This document shows, piece after piece, positions 25,494 to 33,932 of a stretch of 52,828 nt of DNA. Every line of letters starts with the position of its first letter. The first letter of the stretch is position 1. Location of the stretch: NCBI RefSeq assembly GCF_004362395.1, contig NZ_SNWE01000028.1, positions 1 through 52,828 on the forward strand. Reading direction: 5' to 3'. Below the pieces are notes generated by a model. The model made no database searches. It saw only the letters and a list, made by a program, of their open reading frames with translations, and was not told where the DNA came from. The DNA comes from Salegentibacter sp. 24 (GTDB lineage Bacteria > Bacteroidota > Bacteroidia > Flavobacteriales > Flavobacteriaceae). Made by a program: the position numbers and the translations under genes.

Positions 25494-28346
25494 CTATTTG
25501 CTCAAATACATTTTTCTTCTGCTATATAAATCGTAAAACTCATCATCTCGCAGACTATCAATAAACAAGATACTTTCACCGGTACTTTTCATCTCAGGGC
25601 CAAGTTGTTTGTTTACATTATGGAACTTATTGAAAGAGAAAACCGGTTGCTTTATGGCATAACCTTCCAATTGCGGATTAAAATTGAAATCTTTAATCTT
25701 CTTTTCACCCAGCATCACCTTGGTTGCATAATTCACATAAGGCTCTTTATAGGCTTTAGCAATAAATGGAACTGTTCTGGATGCTCGTGGATTAGCCTCA
25801 ATGATGTAAACCATATCATCCTTTATAGCGAACTGGATATTTATTAAACCAACGGTGTTAAGCGCTAAAGCGATCTTACGCGTATGGTCTTTAATTTGCT
25901 CCATCACAAGATCACCCAGGTTAAAAGGAGGCAGTAGCGCATTAGAATCTCCAGAGTGAATTCCGCAAGGCTCAATATGTTCCATTATTCCGATAATATG
26001 AACATCCTCTCCATCGCAGATAGCATCAGCCTCAGCTTCTATAGCCCCGTCCAGGTAATGATCAAGCAATAACTTATTGTTCGGAATTTTTCTTAACAGG
26101 TCCACTACGGTTTCTTCAAGCTCATCTTTATTGATTACGATTTTCATACCCTGGCCCCCCAATACATAAGAAGGTCGTACCAGAATTGGAAAATCAAGTT
26201 CATCAGCAAGCGCTAAAGCCTCATCCGCCGTTTCAGCAGTACCAAATTCCGGATAAGGAATATCGTTGGCCTGAAGTAACTTTGAGAAACTTCCGCGATC
26301 TTCGGCAAGATCTAAGGCTTTAAAACTCGTTCCCATAATTTTTATTCCATAACGATCTAGTTTTTCGGCTAGCTTTAAGGCGGTCTGTCCACCAAGTTGA
26401 ACGATTACTCCTTCTGGTTTCTCGTGTCGAATGATCTCGTAAATATGTTCCCAGAAAACCGGTTCAAAATAAAGTTTATCGGCAATATCGAAATCAGTGG
26501 AAACTGTTTCTGGATTACAGTTAATCATTATAGTCTCATATCCACATTCTGAAGCTGCAAGCACCCCGTGAACACAACTGTAATCGAACTCAATTCCCTG
26601 TCCTATTCGATTGGGACCGGAACCTAGCACTACAATTTTTTTCCTATCACTCACCTTACTCTCATTATCTACATAGCGTTTTCCGTCAGGAGTTTCTATA
26701 TCGGCTTCAAAGGTGGAATAGTAATAAGGAGTTTCAGCTTTAAATTCTGCTGCACAGGTATCGACAAGTTTATAAACCCGGTTTATTCCAAGATCCACAC
26801 GTTTGTTGTAAACCTCACTTTCCAAACAATCTAACATGTGGGCTATTTGTCTGTCGGCAAAACCTTTTTGTTTGGCTTCCAGTAACAGATCTTTGGGCAA
26901 TGATTCTTTATCGTATTTAGAAATCTCAACATCTAAGGCGTATAGCTCTTCATATTGCCTTAAAAACCACATATCTATTTTGGTAATCTCATGAATACGG
27001 CTCAGCGGAATTCCGGCCTGTATGGCATCATAGATCACAAAAACGCGGTCCCAGCTGGCGTAAGTTAATTTCTCTATGATTTCATCGTACTTCGTATAAC
27101 TTTTTCCGTCAGCTCCAAGTCCGTTTCTCTTAATTTCAAGGGACTGGGTAGCCTTATGAAGCGCCTCCTGGAACGATCGGCCAATACCCATCACTTCCCC
27201 AACAGATTTCATCTGAAGTCCCAAGGTACGGTCTGCACCTTCAAATTTATCAAAATTCCATCGTGGTATTTTAACAATCACGTAATCTAAGCTAGGTTCG
27301 AATAATGCTGAAGTTGATTTAGTGATTTGATTTTCCAGCTCATCTAAATTGTAACCAATGGCAAGTTTAGTAGCTATTTTTGCAATTGGATATCCAGTAG
27401 CTTTCGAAGCCAGGGCAGAAGACCTGGAAACTCTTGGATTGATCTCTATGGCAATAATATCTTCCTTTTCATCCGGACTCACTGCGAATTGGACATTACA
27501 ACCACCGGCGAAATCGCCAATGCTACGCATCATTTTTATAGCCATATCGCGCATTCGCTGATATGCAGTATCACTTAAAGTCATTGCCGGGGCTACTGTA
27601 ATAGAATCCCCGGTATGGATTCCCATAGGATCCATATTTTCTATAGAACAGATAATTACCACATTATCATTCTTATCCCTTAAAAGTTCTAATTCATATT
27701 CCTTCCACCCCAAAAGTGCTTTATCGATGAGCACTTCATGAATTGGCGAAGCTTCTAATCCGTAAGTAAGTTTTTCGTCAAATTCTTCCGGACCATGTAC
27801 AAACGAAGCACCGCTTCCACCTAATGTAAAAGAGGCACGAATAACAAGTGGAAAACCAAACTCCTGAGCAACTTCTTTCCCCTGAAGATATGAGGTTACC
27901 GTTTTTGCCGGTGCCACAGGAATTCCAATTCTACCCATAAGTTGTTTAAACTTTTCGCGATCTTCAGTAATATTGATGGCATCGATATCTACCCCAATCA
28001 ATTTAATTCCGAAATCTTCCCAAATTCCTTTTTCATCGGCTTCAATACAAAGGTTTAAAGCAGTTTGGCCTCCCATTGTTGGTAAAACCGCATCTATATT
28101 AGGATGGTTTTTAAGAATTTCCACAATAGATTTCGTGGTTAAAGGCTTAAGGTAAACATGATCCGCCATAGAAGGATCGGTCATTATGGTGGCAGGATTG
28201 GAATTGAGCAGAATAGTTTCTATTCCATCTTCGCGTAAAGATCGCAAAGACTGTGTTCCAGCATAATCAAATTCACAGGCCTGGCCTATAATGATAGGTC
28301 CAGAGCCAATAATCAAAATACTTTTAAGGTTGTTGTTTTTGGGCAT
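25494..28346 (-). CDS. carB: Carbamoyl-phosphate synthase large subunit
   Basis: This 950-residue protein holds the two duplicated ATP-grasp halves (the first with ILIIGSGPIIIGQACEFDYAG, the second with VVLGSGPNRIGQGIEFDYS). Each has the biotin-carboxylase-like ATP site (EINPRVSRSSALASKATG; EANPRASRTVPF). It makes carbamoyl phosphate for pyrimidine and arginine synthesis with the small subunit CarA, which is not in this window. It ends shortly after the second synthetase unit (SRRKMYLSK) and so lacks most of the C-terminal MGS-type allosteric domain of the 1073-residue E. coli enzyme. The short form is, as far as I recall, usual in this phylum. Confidence 0.95.
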   Translation of the reverse strand: MPKNNNLKSILIIGSGPIIIGQACEFDYAGTQSLRSLREDGIETILLNSNPATIMTDPSMADHVYLKPLTTKSIVEILKNHPNIDAVLPTMGGQTALNLCIEADEKGIWEDFGIKLIGVDIDAINITEDREKFKQLMGRIGIPVAPAKTVTSYLQGKEVAQEFGFPLVIRASFTLGGSGASFVHGPEEFDEKLTYGLEASPIHEVLIDKALLGWKEYELELLRDKNDNVVIICSIENMDPMGIHTGDSITVAPAMTLSDTAYQRMRDMAIKMMRSIGDFAGGCNVQFAVSPDEKEDIIAIEINPRVSRSSALASKATGYPIAKIATKLAIGYNLDELENQITKSTSALFEPSLDYVIVKIPRWNFDKFEGADRTLGLQMKSVGEVMGIGRSFQEALHKATQSLEIKRNGLGADGKSYTKYDEIIEKLTYASWDRVFVIYDAIQAGIPLSRIHEITKIDMWFLRQYEELYALDVEISKYDKESLPKDLLLEAKQKGFADRQIAHMLDCLESEVYNKRVDLGINRVYKLVDTCAAEFKAETPYYYSTFEADIETPDGKRYVDNESKVSDRKKIVVLGSGPNRIGQGIEFDYSCVHGVLAASECGYETIMINCNPETVSTDFDIADKLYFEPVFWEHIYEIIRHEKPEGVIVQLGGQTALKLAEKLDRYGIKIMGTSFKALDLAEDRGSFSKLLQANDIPYPEFGTAETADEALALADELDFPILVRPSYVLGGQGMKIVINKDELEETVVDLLRKIPNNKLLLDHYLDGAIEAEADAICDGEDVHIIGIMEHIEPCGIHSGDSNALLPPFNLGDLVMEQIKDHTRKIALALNTVGLINIQFAIKDDMVYIIEANPRASRTVPFIAKAYKEPYVNYATKVMLGEKKIKDFNFNPQLEGYAIKQPVFSFNKFHNVNKQLGPEMKSTGESILFIDSLRDDEFYDLYSRRKMYLSK

Positions 28347-28399
28347 TTTTATCAGGATTGTAGCATTGATATATAAAAGTAAGGAAGCAATTGGATATA

Positions 28400-28430
28400 A
28401 AAAAAGGCGTTACTAAAAAAGTAACACCTT
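28400..28430 (-). terminator. Rho-independent terminator of rpmH
   Basis: On the minus strand GGTGTTAC pairs with GTAACGCC (one wobble) around a 7-base loop and is followed by T7. It separates rpmH from carB, 54 bases further on. Confidence 0.85.
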
Positions 28431-28455
28431 TAAATATTTTAAAACCTAATTCTCA

Positions 28456-28614
28456 TTAGTGCTTATGTCTGTTTTCAGAAGATACCGATATTTTCTTTCT
28501 TCCCTTAGCCCTTCTTCTGGCGAGGACTTTTCTTCCGTTTGCACTAGCCATTCTTTCTCGAAAACCGTGCTTGTTCTTTCTTTTTCTCTTAGATGGTTGA
28601 AACGTTCTTTTCAT
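28456..28614 (-). CDS. rpmH: 50S ribosomal protein L34
   Basis: This short gene encodes 52 residues starting [18 protein letters not shown] and continuing with [23 protein letters not shown], the near-invariant L34 sequence, with a brief C-terminal tail ending HKH. L34 is one of the last proteins added to the large ribosomal subunit. The gene has its own promoter and terminator. It is not next to dnaA or rnpA here, unlike in many other bacteria. Confidence 0.97.
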   Translation of the reverse strand: MKRTFQPSKRKRKNKHGFRERMASANGRKVLARRRAKGRKKISVSSENRHKH

Positions 28615-28673
28615 TTTAAATATCTTTAAATCTTCTGAATAATCGTTTTTATAGCTCTCTGTAAAACTGCGTG

Positions 28674-28703
28674 CAAATATACAAAGCTTTTTAACTATTA
28701 CAA
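28674..28703 (-). promoter_or_regulatory. Promoter of rpmH (-33 TTG, -7 TATATTTG)
   Basis: On the minus strand a TTG at 28703-28701 lies 19 bases ahead of TATATTTG at 28681-28674, the classic Bacteroidota arrangement. The leader to the rpmH ATG is about 55 bases. It is the best-formed promoter in the window. Confidence 0.75.
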
Positions 28704-28736
28704 GGCCTAATTTAAATTATTTTTAATTGTTTTTCT

Positions 28737-28744
28737 TACCTTTG
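28737..28744 (+). promoter_or_regulatory. -7 box TACCTTTG upstream of the TPR membrane protein
   Basis: An exact TAnnTTTG lies 22 bases before the ATG at 28767. No clear -33 element is seen. Confidence 0.55.
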
Positions 28745-28766
28745 CCGCTTCAAAAGAAATGCATGT

Positions 28767-29282
28767 ATGTTTAATAAAAAAATCAAAATAGTTTTAGCAG
28801 CGGCTGTATTAGGCCTTGCTATTTGGCAATTTATAGAAGGTAATATAGGGAATGGAATTATGTTCTTTTTACTTTCTATAATATTCGTTTTCCTTTATTT
28901 TAAAAATGAAATGATTTTGCTTGCTTTTCTTCGCTTAAGAAAACAGGATTTTCCGGGTGCCAAAAAGTGGTTGGATAGAATAAAAAATCCCGAAGCCGCC
29001 CTTACCCAAAAACAACAGGGCTATTACTGGTATTTACATGGTTTAATGCTTTCTCAAACCAATATTACACAAGCTGAAAAACTTTTTAAGAGGGCTATTA
29101 AATTAGGTCTTGCAATGGATCAGGATCTGGCTATGGCTAAACTTAATCTTGCTGGAATTGCGATGACCAAACGCAGAAAAAGAGAAGCCACCAATTTACT
29201 TGCCGAAGCTAAAAAACTTGATAAACATGGAATGCTCAAAGACCAGATTAAAATGATGAAGCAACAAATGAAAAAGATTTAA
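28767..29282 (+). CDS. Membrane protein with C-terminal TPR-like helices
   Basis: This 171-residue protein has two adjacent membrane segments (residues about 7-22 and 28-45) and a soluble helical region with tetratricopeptide-like pairs (YYWYLHGLMLSQTNITQAEKLFKRAIKLGL, then DLAMAKLNLAGIAMTKRRKREATNLLAEA). It is likely a cytosolic interaction platform held at the inner membrane. The C-terminus is very rich in Lys and Met. It is divergent from rpmH. No function can be assigned. Confidence 0.85.
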   Translation: MFNKKIKIVLAAAVLGLAIWQFIEGNIGNGIMFFLLSIIFVFLYFKNEMILLAFLRLRKQDFPGAKKWLDRIKNPEAALTQKQQGYYWYLHGLMLSQTNITQAEKLFKRAIKLGLAMDQDLAMAKLNLAGIAMTKRRKREATNLLAEAKKLDKHGMLKDQIKMMKQQMKKI

Positions 29283-29389
29283 TTTTAATATAATTTTAGT
29301 TAATTTCTGTTTTCATTGATAATTCTAAAACTTTTAGCCGAAATATTGACCCTTTAGCGATAATATTTCAGTGCTAGTTTCTTCCAAAG

Positions 29390-29397
29390 TATCTTTG
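29390..29397 (+). promoter_or_regulatory. -7 box TATCTTTG upstream of the redoxin-like gene
   Basis: An exact TAnnTTTG lies 23 bases before the ATG at 29421. Confidence 0.6.
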
Positions 29398-29420
29398 TTT
29401 AAATAAATAGAACAAAGTGC

Positions 29421-30134
29421 ATGGAGAGATTTTTACTCCTCTTTTTTATAATTTTCGGAATAAATATTCAGGCTCAAACAGCAGATTGGGAAAAGCTTTA
29501 TTTCTCTGACGCACTAGCTATTTATTTACCTAAGTACAACAAAGAAGCCAAGGCAGCCTACAGACACCGGCAATTTAAACAAGCTGAACGTTTATTCGAC
29601 ACCCTGGTGGAAACCAAACTCAAAGGAACTCATATAGATAATTTCCATTTTTTAAACCTAAAGGGAAAAAAGCGTTCTTTATATAGCTTTAAAAAACCTA
29701 TTTACCTGTTAACCTATGCTTCCTGGTGTGTCCCAGGAAAAGGAGAAATTCCTGCTCTTAATGAACTTGCAGAACAATACAAGGATAGAATAGATTTTGT
29801 AATCGTATTCTGGGATAAAAAGAAAATTGCTAAGGACCTATCAAAGAAATTTAATTCTCATATTAATGTACTTTATATAGATGAAACTACAAACAACCAC
29901 TCTTTTGTGGTAGAGAATCTCAAACATTCCTTTGGGCTTCCCACCTGTTACTTAATTGCAACAAATCGGCAAATCACCAATATTAAAAGAAGTGTTTTTC
30001 ATCCTTATAATGTTTCGAAAGAAAAATCGTTTGAACTTAATTATAAAGCGATAAAATCCGCAATCACGAATAACCTGATAGCGAACTTCCAAAAACCAGA
30101 GACAACAAAAATAAGCGCTATTTCACCCCATTAA
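29421..30134 (+). CDS. Secreted TlpA/thioredoxin-like protein with an altered active site
   Basis: This 237-residue protein has a signal peptide ending near NIQAQ (residue 19), a short helical region with RHRQFKQAERLFD, and a thioredoxin-like domain from about residue 70 (F.FLNLKGKKRSLYSFKKPIYLLTYASWC, later GLPTCYLIATN with the expected cis-Pro region). The usual WCxPC becomes W102-C103-V104-P105-G106, so the second cysteine is missing. Such a protein cannot do ordinary dithiol-disulfide exchange. It could be a monothiol reductant, a peroxidase-like or binding protein, or an inactive relative. It is monocistronic. Confidence 0.82.
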   Translation: MERFLLLFFIIFGINIQAQTADWEKLYFSDALAIYLPKYNKEAKAAYRHRQFKQAERLFDTLVETKLKGTHIDNFHFLNLKGKKRSLYSFKKPIYLLTYASWCVPGKGEIPALNELAEQYKDRIDFVIVFWDKKKIAKDLSKKFNSHINVLYIDETTNNHSFVVENLKHSFGLPTCYLIATNRQITNIKRSVFHPYNVSKEKSFELNYKAIKSAITNNLIANFQKPETTKISAISPH

Positions 30135-30152
30135 TTCGATGCATCTTCAATA

Positions 30153-31616
30153 TTAAAGTAATGGTGCCCATAGTCTTGCCAGCGCTTCCCTTACTTTTTC
30201 CAAAGCCGGGCGTTGCATCCATTGATCAATTGTCAGTTCGGTGGTTTCTTTTAAATCTTTATGATAGACCTCGGTCATTTCCAAAGCAAGTTTTTTATCG
30301 TATATGAATGCGTTAATCTCAAAATTTATATCAAAACTACGGTTATCCAGGTTACAGGAACCAATACTGGTTAAAACACCATCTACAACCATCGTCTTGG
30401 CATGCACCATCCCTTTATGGTAATGAAAAACCTGCACTCCGGATTCCAGCAACTTTTCGATATAAGAATTGGTAGCATATCTTGCAATTACGGAATCTCC
30501 TTTTTCAGGAATAATAATTTTCACCTCAACGCCTATCCTACTTGCCATACAAAGGGCAGTAAGAATTTGATTATTAGGAATAAAATAAGGGGTGGTAATA
30601 TAAATATATTTATCGGCCGTATTGATTGCGGTCAAAATTGCTTCCATAATGTTCTGCCAATCGGTATCTGGACCACTTGCAGCAATTTGAACAGCCGTTT
30701 TATCAGTAAAATCGATTTTTGGAAAAAAATTGTCTTCAATAATCAACTCCTGGCCACTGATGAAATTAAAATTCAGTATAAATTGGGCCTGCAAAGATTT
30801 TACAGCATGCCCTTGAATTCTAAGATGCGTGTCACGCCAAAACAATTTTTCTTTAGGATTTTCTTCGAAATTTACATATTCATCGCAAATGTTAATTCCT
30901 CCAATAAAGCCAACATAACCATCTATGATTGCCATTTTTCGATGATTTCGATAGTTTAATTTTCGTGTCAGGTTTGGAAACCAAACAGGCATAAACGGAT
31001 AAATTTCAATTCCGCAGGATTTCATCTTTTTAACTGCCTTCCTAGAAAGATTGCTCGCTACATAATCGTAACTCACCCGAACTTTAACACCCTCTTTGGC
31101 CTTTTCACAAAGCAATAATATGAGTCGGTTTCCTATTCGCCCGCTATTAAAAATATAATATTCAATATGAATATGGTGCTGGGCACTTTTAATATCCTCA
31201 AATAGGGCTGTGAATTTATTTTCACCGTTTATAAGCACCCGAACTTTATTCAAAAATGTGACAGGTTTTTTCTGATTATTTTGCAGAAGCCGAACCAGTT
31301 TTATTTTTTGTGCTATACAATCCTGATTGATATCGATCAGCTGTTGCTCTTTGAGCAAGAGCTTATCTTCCCAGTGCTGAATAATTCTTTGATCGTAAAG
31401 TTTCTTTCTATTAAATAATTTGCTTTTGCGAAATTCCTGCGCAAAAAAGTAGTAGACCAAAAGGCCAATTACCGGTAGCATAAAAAGTGCAAATATTAGG
31501 GAAATACTTTTTACAGGCTCCCTAAAATGCATTACTTCATAACCTGCCGTTATAAAAACAATTAGAAAGTTGATGGATAGCAGAATCCACCAAAGATTAT
31601 CCAAAAGATCATTCAT
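30153..31616 (-). CDS. cls: Cardiolipin synthase, phospholipase D family
   Basis: This 487-residue protein has two N-terminal membrane segments (PLDN-type region, residues 7-60) and two HKD motifs: HRKMAIIDGYVGFIGG near residue 222 and HAKTMVVDGVLTSIGS near 404. It joins two phosphatidylglycerols to cardiolipin at the inner membrane. It starts right next to the stop of the lytic transglycosylase gene, the last of a three-gene leftward operon. The Cls name rests on the membrane region and length. Confidence 0.92.
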   Translation of the reverse strand: MNDLLDNLWWILLSINFLIVFITAGYEVMHFREPVKSISLIFALFMLPVIGLLVYYFFAQEFRKSKLFNRKKLYDQRIIQHWEDKLLLKEQQLIDINQDCIAQKIKLVRLLQNNQKKPVTFLNKVRVLINGENKFTALFEDIKSAQHHIHIEYYIFNSGRIGNRLILLLCEKAKEGVKVRVSYDYVASNLSRKAVKKMKSCGIEIYPFMPVWFPNLTRKLNYRNHRKMAIIDGYVGFIGGINICDEYVNFEENPKEKLFWRDTHLRIQGHAVKSLQAQFILNFNFISGQELIIEDNFFPKIDFTDKTAVQIAASGPDTDWQNIMEAILTAINTADKYIYITTPYFIPNNQILTALCMASRIGVEVKIIIPEKGDSVIARYATNSYIEKLLESGVQVFHYHKGMVHAKTMVVDGVLTSIGSCNLDNRSFDINFEINAFIYDKKLALEMTEVYHKDLKETTELTIDQWMQRPALEKVREALARLWAPLL

Positions 31617-32567
31617 TTAATCTACAGCTGTATAAATATCTTTTTCCGGAATTTTTATTTCGTATTCCTTCCTGGAAGCATTGTTTAAATGTGCTTCCCT
31701 AAGCCATGGATTATGTATTTTTAGGATCTTATAATTTATTTCAAAATGCTTAGCAAAATCTGCAAAGTCATTTACAACGGTATCTACTTTTACCGTTTTT
31801 GTAGGGATGTGTTTGTAGAGATGTTCCTTTTTAAAATTGAAACCGTATTTTTCAGGATTGCTTAAAATTTCTTTTACCGCCAGAATTCTAAACATATACC
31901 TCCCTGTTTCTTCACCAAGTAATAATTCGTAGTATTCATCTACCTTTTGGCGCTCCAATTGTCTTTCAACACCCCAGTTTCCTGCGTTGTACGCTGCTGC
32001 TGCCAGGGTCCAGCTTCCGAATTTCTCTTTAGATTCTTTTAAATAATCAGCTGCCACGCGGGTAGCTTTCTCAATATGATAACGTTCGTCCACGTTGTCA
32101 TTAATTTCTAGACCATAATCTTTTCCTGTACCTTCCATAATTTGCCAAAAACCCCTGGCACCAGCAGGAGAAACCGCCTGGGTTAATCCGCTTTCAATTA
32201 CAGCTAAATATTTAAAATCATCAGGTACACCTTCTTCTTTTAAAATGGGTTCAATAATAGGGAAATATTTATTGGCTCGTTTTATCAAAAGCAATGCATT
32301 AGATTGCCAATAAGTGTTTACCAATAATTCTCTATCCATTCTTTCATAAATATCCGGATCGTCTAAAGGAACTTCCTCCCCCGCAAAATCTATATTTTCG
32401 GGCATCGGCAAGGCGTAAATATTATAATCTTTTACTGGTCTATTATTTTTTGTAGTTTCCACGTATTGCTCCATATTAGCATCTGGTGCCTGCTGGGTGG
32501 CTTGAATACTTATTACTATTATAGCAAAAAAGCCAACTATTAATAAAGCAGATTTTAAAATTTTCAT
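31617..32567 (-). CDS. Lytic transglycosylase, MltD-like SLT domain
   Basis: This 316-residue protein has an N-terminal hydrophobic signal or anchor (residues 8-24) and an SLT domain with LAVIESGLTQAVSPAGARGFWQIM. Glu125 in IESG is the catalytic acid; AAAYNAGNWGVERQL follows. It cleaves peptidoglycan glycan strands to 1,6-anhydro ends in the periplasm. The C-terminal 60 residues form a LysM-like segment (INYKILKIHNPWLREAHLN, EIKIPE), though weak. It is cotranscribed with a hydrolase and cls. Confidence 0.9.
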   Translation of the reverse strand: MKILKSALLIVGFFAIIVISIQATQQAPDANMEQYVETTKNNRPVKDYNIYALPMPENIDFAGEEVPLDDPDIYERMDRELLVNTYWQSNALLLIKRANKYFPIIEPILKEEGVPDDFKYLAVIESGLTQAVSPAGARGFWQIMEGTGKDYGLEINDNVDERYHIEKATRVAADYLKESKEKFGSWTLAAAAYNAGNWGVERQLERQKVDEYYELLLGEETGRYMFRILAVKEILSNPEKYGFNFKKEHLYKHIPTKTVKVDTVVNDFADFAKHFEINYKILKIHNPWLREAHLNNASRKEYEIKIPEKDIYTAVD

Positions 32568-32584
32568 AGTTCTTAAATTTATTT

Positions 32585-33268
32585 TTATTTCTTAATCTTT
32601 CCAGTAAGGATTAATTCCGGAAGGTTTTTATTAAACCAACGGTAACGATTCAAAATCATTATATGAGTGCCACCCTTTACTATAAGACATTCTGGAATAT
32701 ACTTTATAGGAAAAATTTCATCTTTATCCCCGTGAATATGAATAATATCTTTACGAGCTTCGGCGCAATTCCACAAAACCATATTCTTAATAGCCCAGTT
32801 TAGGTATCGCTGATTTCTAACTGATAGATACTGCCTATAAAGTTTTGCTCTTTTTTTAATAAAATCGCCCACAGCAATTTTTTCAAAATGATCTACATAA
32901 TCTAATAAACTTGTAGGTATTAATTTAAATAAACCTGTGCTGGCAGCAAAACGCATTCGCTTTGGTAATTCACCTCTGCACTTCACACTAGAAATTATGA
33001 TTAACCTTCTCAATTTAAGGCTCTTTGCCATTTCCTGCACAATAATCCCGCCAAATGACACTCCAATCAACACTACATTTTTATGCTTTATATATTTATT
33101 CATACGTAGAGCATAACTCTCTAGGCTTTCGTCTGCTGTTGGAATTATCCATTCTAAAAAATGTGTTTTAAACCGCGACTCTGAAAGTTTTATAAACTCA
33201 AAAATAGAAGAATTAGCAGCCATTCCCGGCATAAAATAAACGTGAATCAACTGGTTTTCTTCCGTCAT
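32585..33268 (-). CDS. Alpha/beta hydrolase
   Basis: This 227-residue protein has the oxyanion region FMPGMAANSSIFE, the nucleophile elbow GVSFGG (Ser71), an acid in IHIHGDKDEIFPI and the C-terminal GGTHIMI histidine. It has no signal peptide, so it is cytosolic. The substrate is unknown. It is the first gene of an operon with a lytic transglycosylase (17 bases on) and cls, so a role in lipid or envelope metabolism is possible. Confidence 0.85.
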   Translation of the reverse strand: MTEENQLIHVYFMPGMAANSSIFEFIKLSESRFKTHFLEWIIPTADESLESYALRMNKYIKHKNVVLIGVSFGGIIVQEMAKSLKLRRLIIISSVKCRGELPKRMRFAASTGLFKLIPTSLLDYVDHFEKIAVGDFIKKRAKLYRQYLSVRNQRYLNWAIKNMVLWNCAEARKDIIHIHGDKDEIFPIKYIPECLIVKGGTHIMILNRYRWFNKNLPELILTGKIKK

Positions 33269-33626
33269 TTTAACAAGTATATAACACTAGAAATTTCATT
33301 ATTGCCGTAAATTTACTACTTAAGTAAGCAAACGCTTCTGTCCTGATACTAAAAATGTTTTTATTCCCCTTATGCCTTACGACTTAGTCCAAGGTAGTCT
33401 GCTAATCAAAATTACTGCTATTTATTTGGCTTTCACAATTGAAAGATTAAAAATAATGGAGATTTTTTTAAAGCTTTTAATTTCATTTCACGCTGTTAAT
33501 TGTTCAGCTACAAAAGCTTTATTTAACTACCTTTACAATATCGCCGAAAAAATTTTAATAGTTAATTTTTGTCGCTCTTTGCGATTTAATTTGCTAGCCT
33601 AAAGGTTTATAAAAGAAAAACGAGAA
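33269..33626. other. Gene-free AT-rich interval
   Basis: This 358-base stretch lies between divergent genes. A 76-codon reading frame (33372-33602) has no recognisable protein features or promoter and looks like chance. I see no tRNA, hairpin or exact TAnnTTTG box. Confidence 0.6.
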
Positions 33627-33932
33627 ATGATGAATGCTGAAGAAATTATAATTACCGACAACGAGTTCTTAAGACAATTTGAAACTACCCTAAACGAGCA
33701 ACTAGCCACTATAGAATACGCACAACAGGAACGAAAAATATTCTTAACTAAAGTATTTATGCCCGAGGCCCTGAAAGAAGAGGGTTATATGGACCTGTTT
33801 ATTGAAGCGGTTCTCGAGGAGATTAAAGAGCGAAATACACGCGTAATGCCTACCAGCCCAGATGTAGCAAAATTTATGCGGAAAAACAGACGCAAATATA
33901 AAGACTTACTTCCGGTTGGAATCAATATTTAG
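33627..33932 (+). CDS. Conserved-looking small acidic protein of unknown function
   Basis: This 101-residue cytosolic protein is mostly helical, with a Glu-rich N-terminal half (FLRQFETTLNEQLATIEYAQQERKIFLTK), a central FIEAVLEEIKERNTRV and a basic C-terminus (FMRKNRRKYKDLLPVGINI). It could start at either ATG of the tandem MM. The family is not recognised and no catalytic motif is visible. It converges on mtaB with a 4-base stop overlap (TTAG at 33929-33932). Confidence 0.7.
   Translation: MMNAEEIIITDNEFLRQFETTLNEQLATIEYAQQERKIFLTKVFMPEALKEEGYMDLFIEAVLEEIKERNTRVMPTSPDVAKFMRKNRRKYKDLLPVGINI

Noticed and set aside
33372-33602. 76-codon plus-strand reading frame in the gap before the small acidic protein
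   Set aside because: No -7 box, no conserved-looking sequence, and its composition looks like translated AT-rich intergenic DNA.
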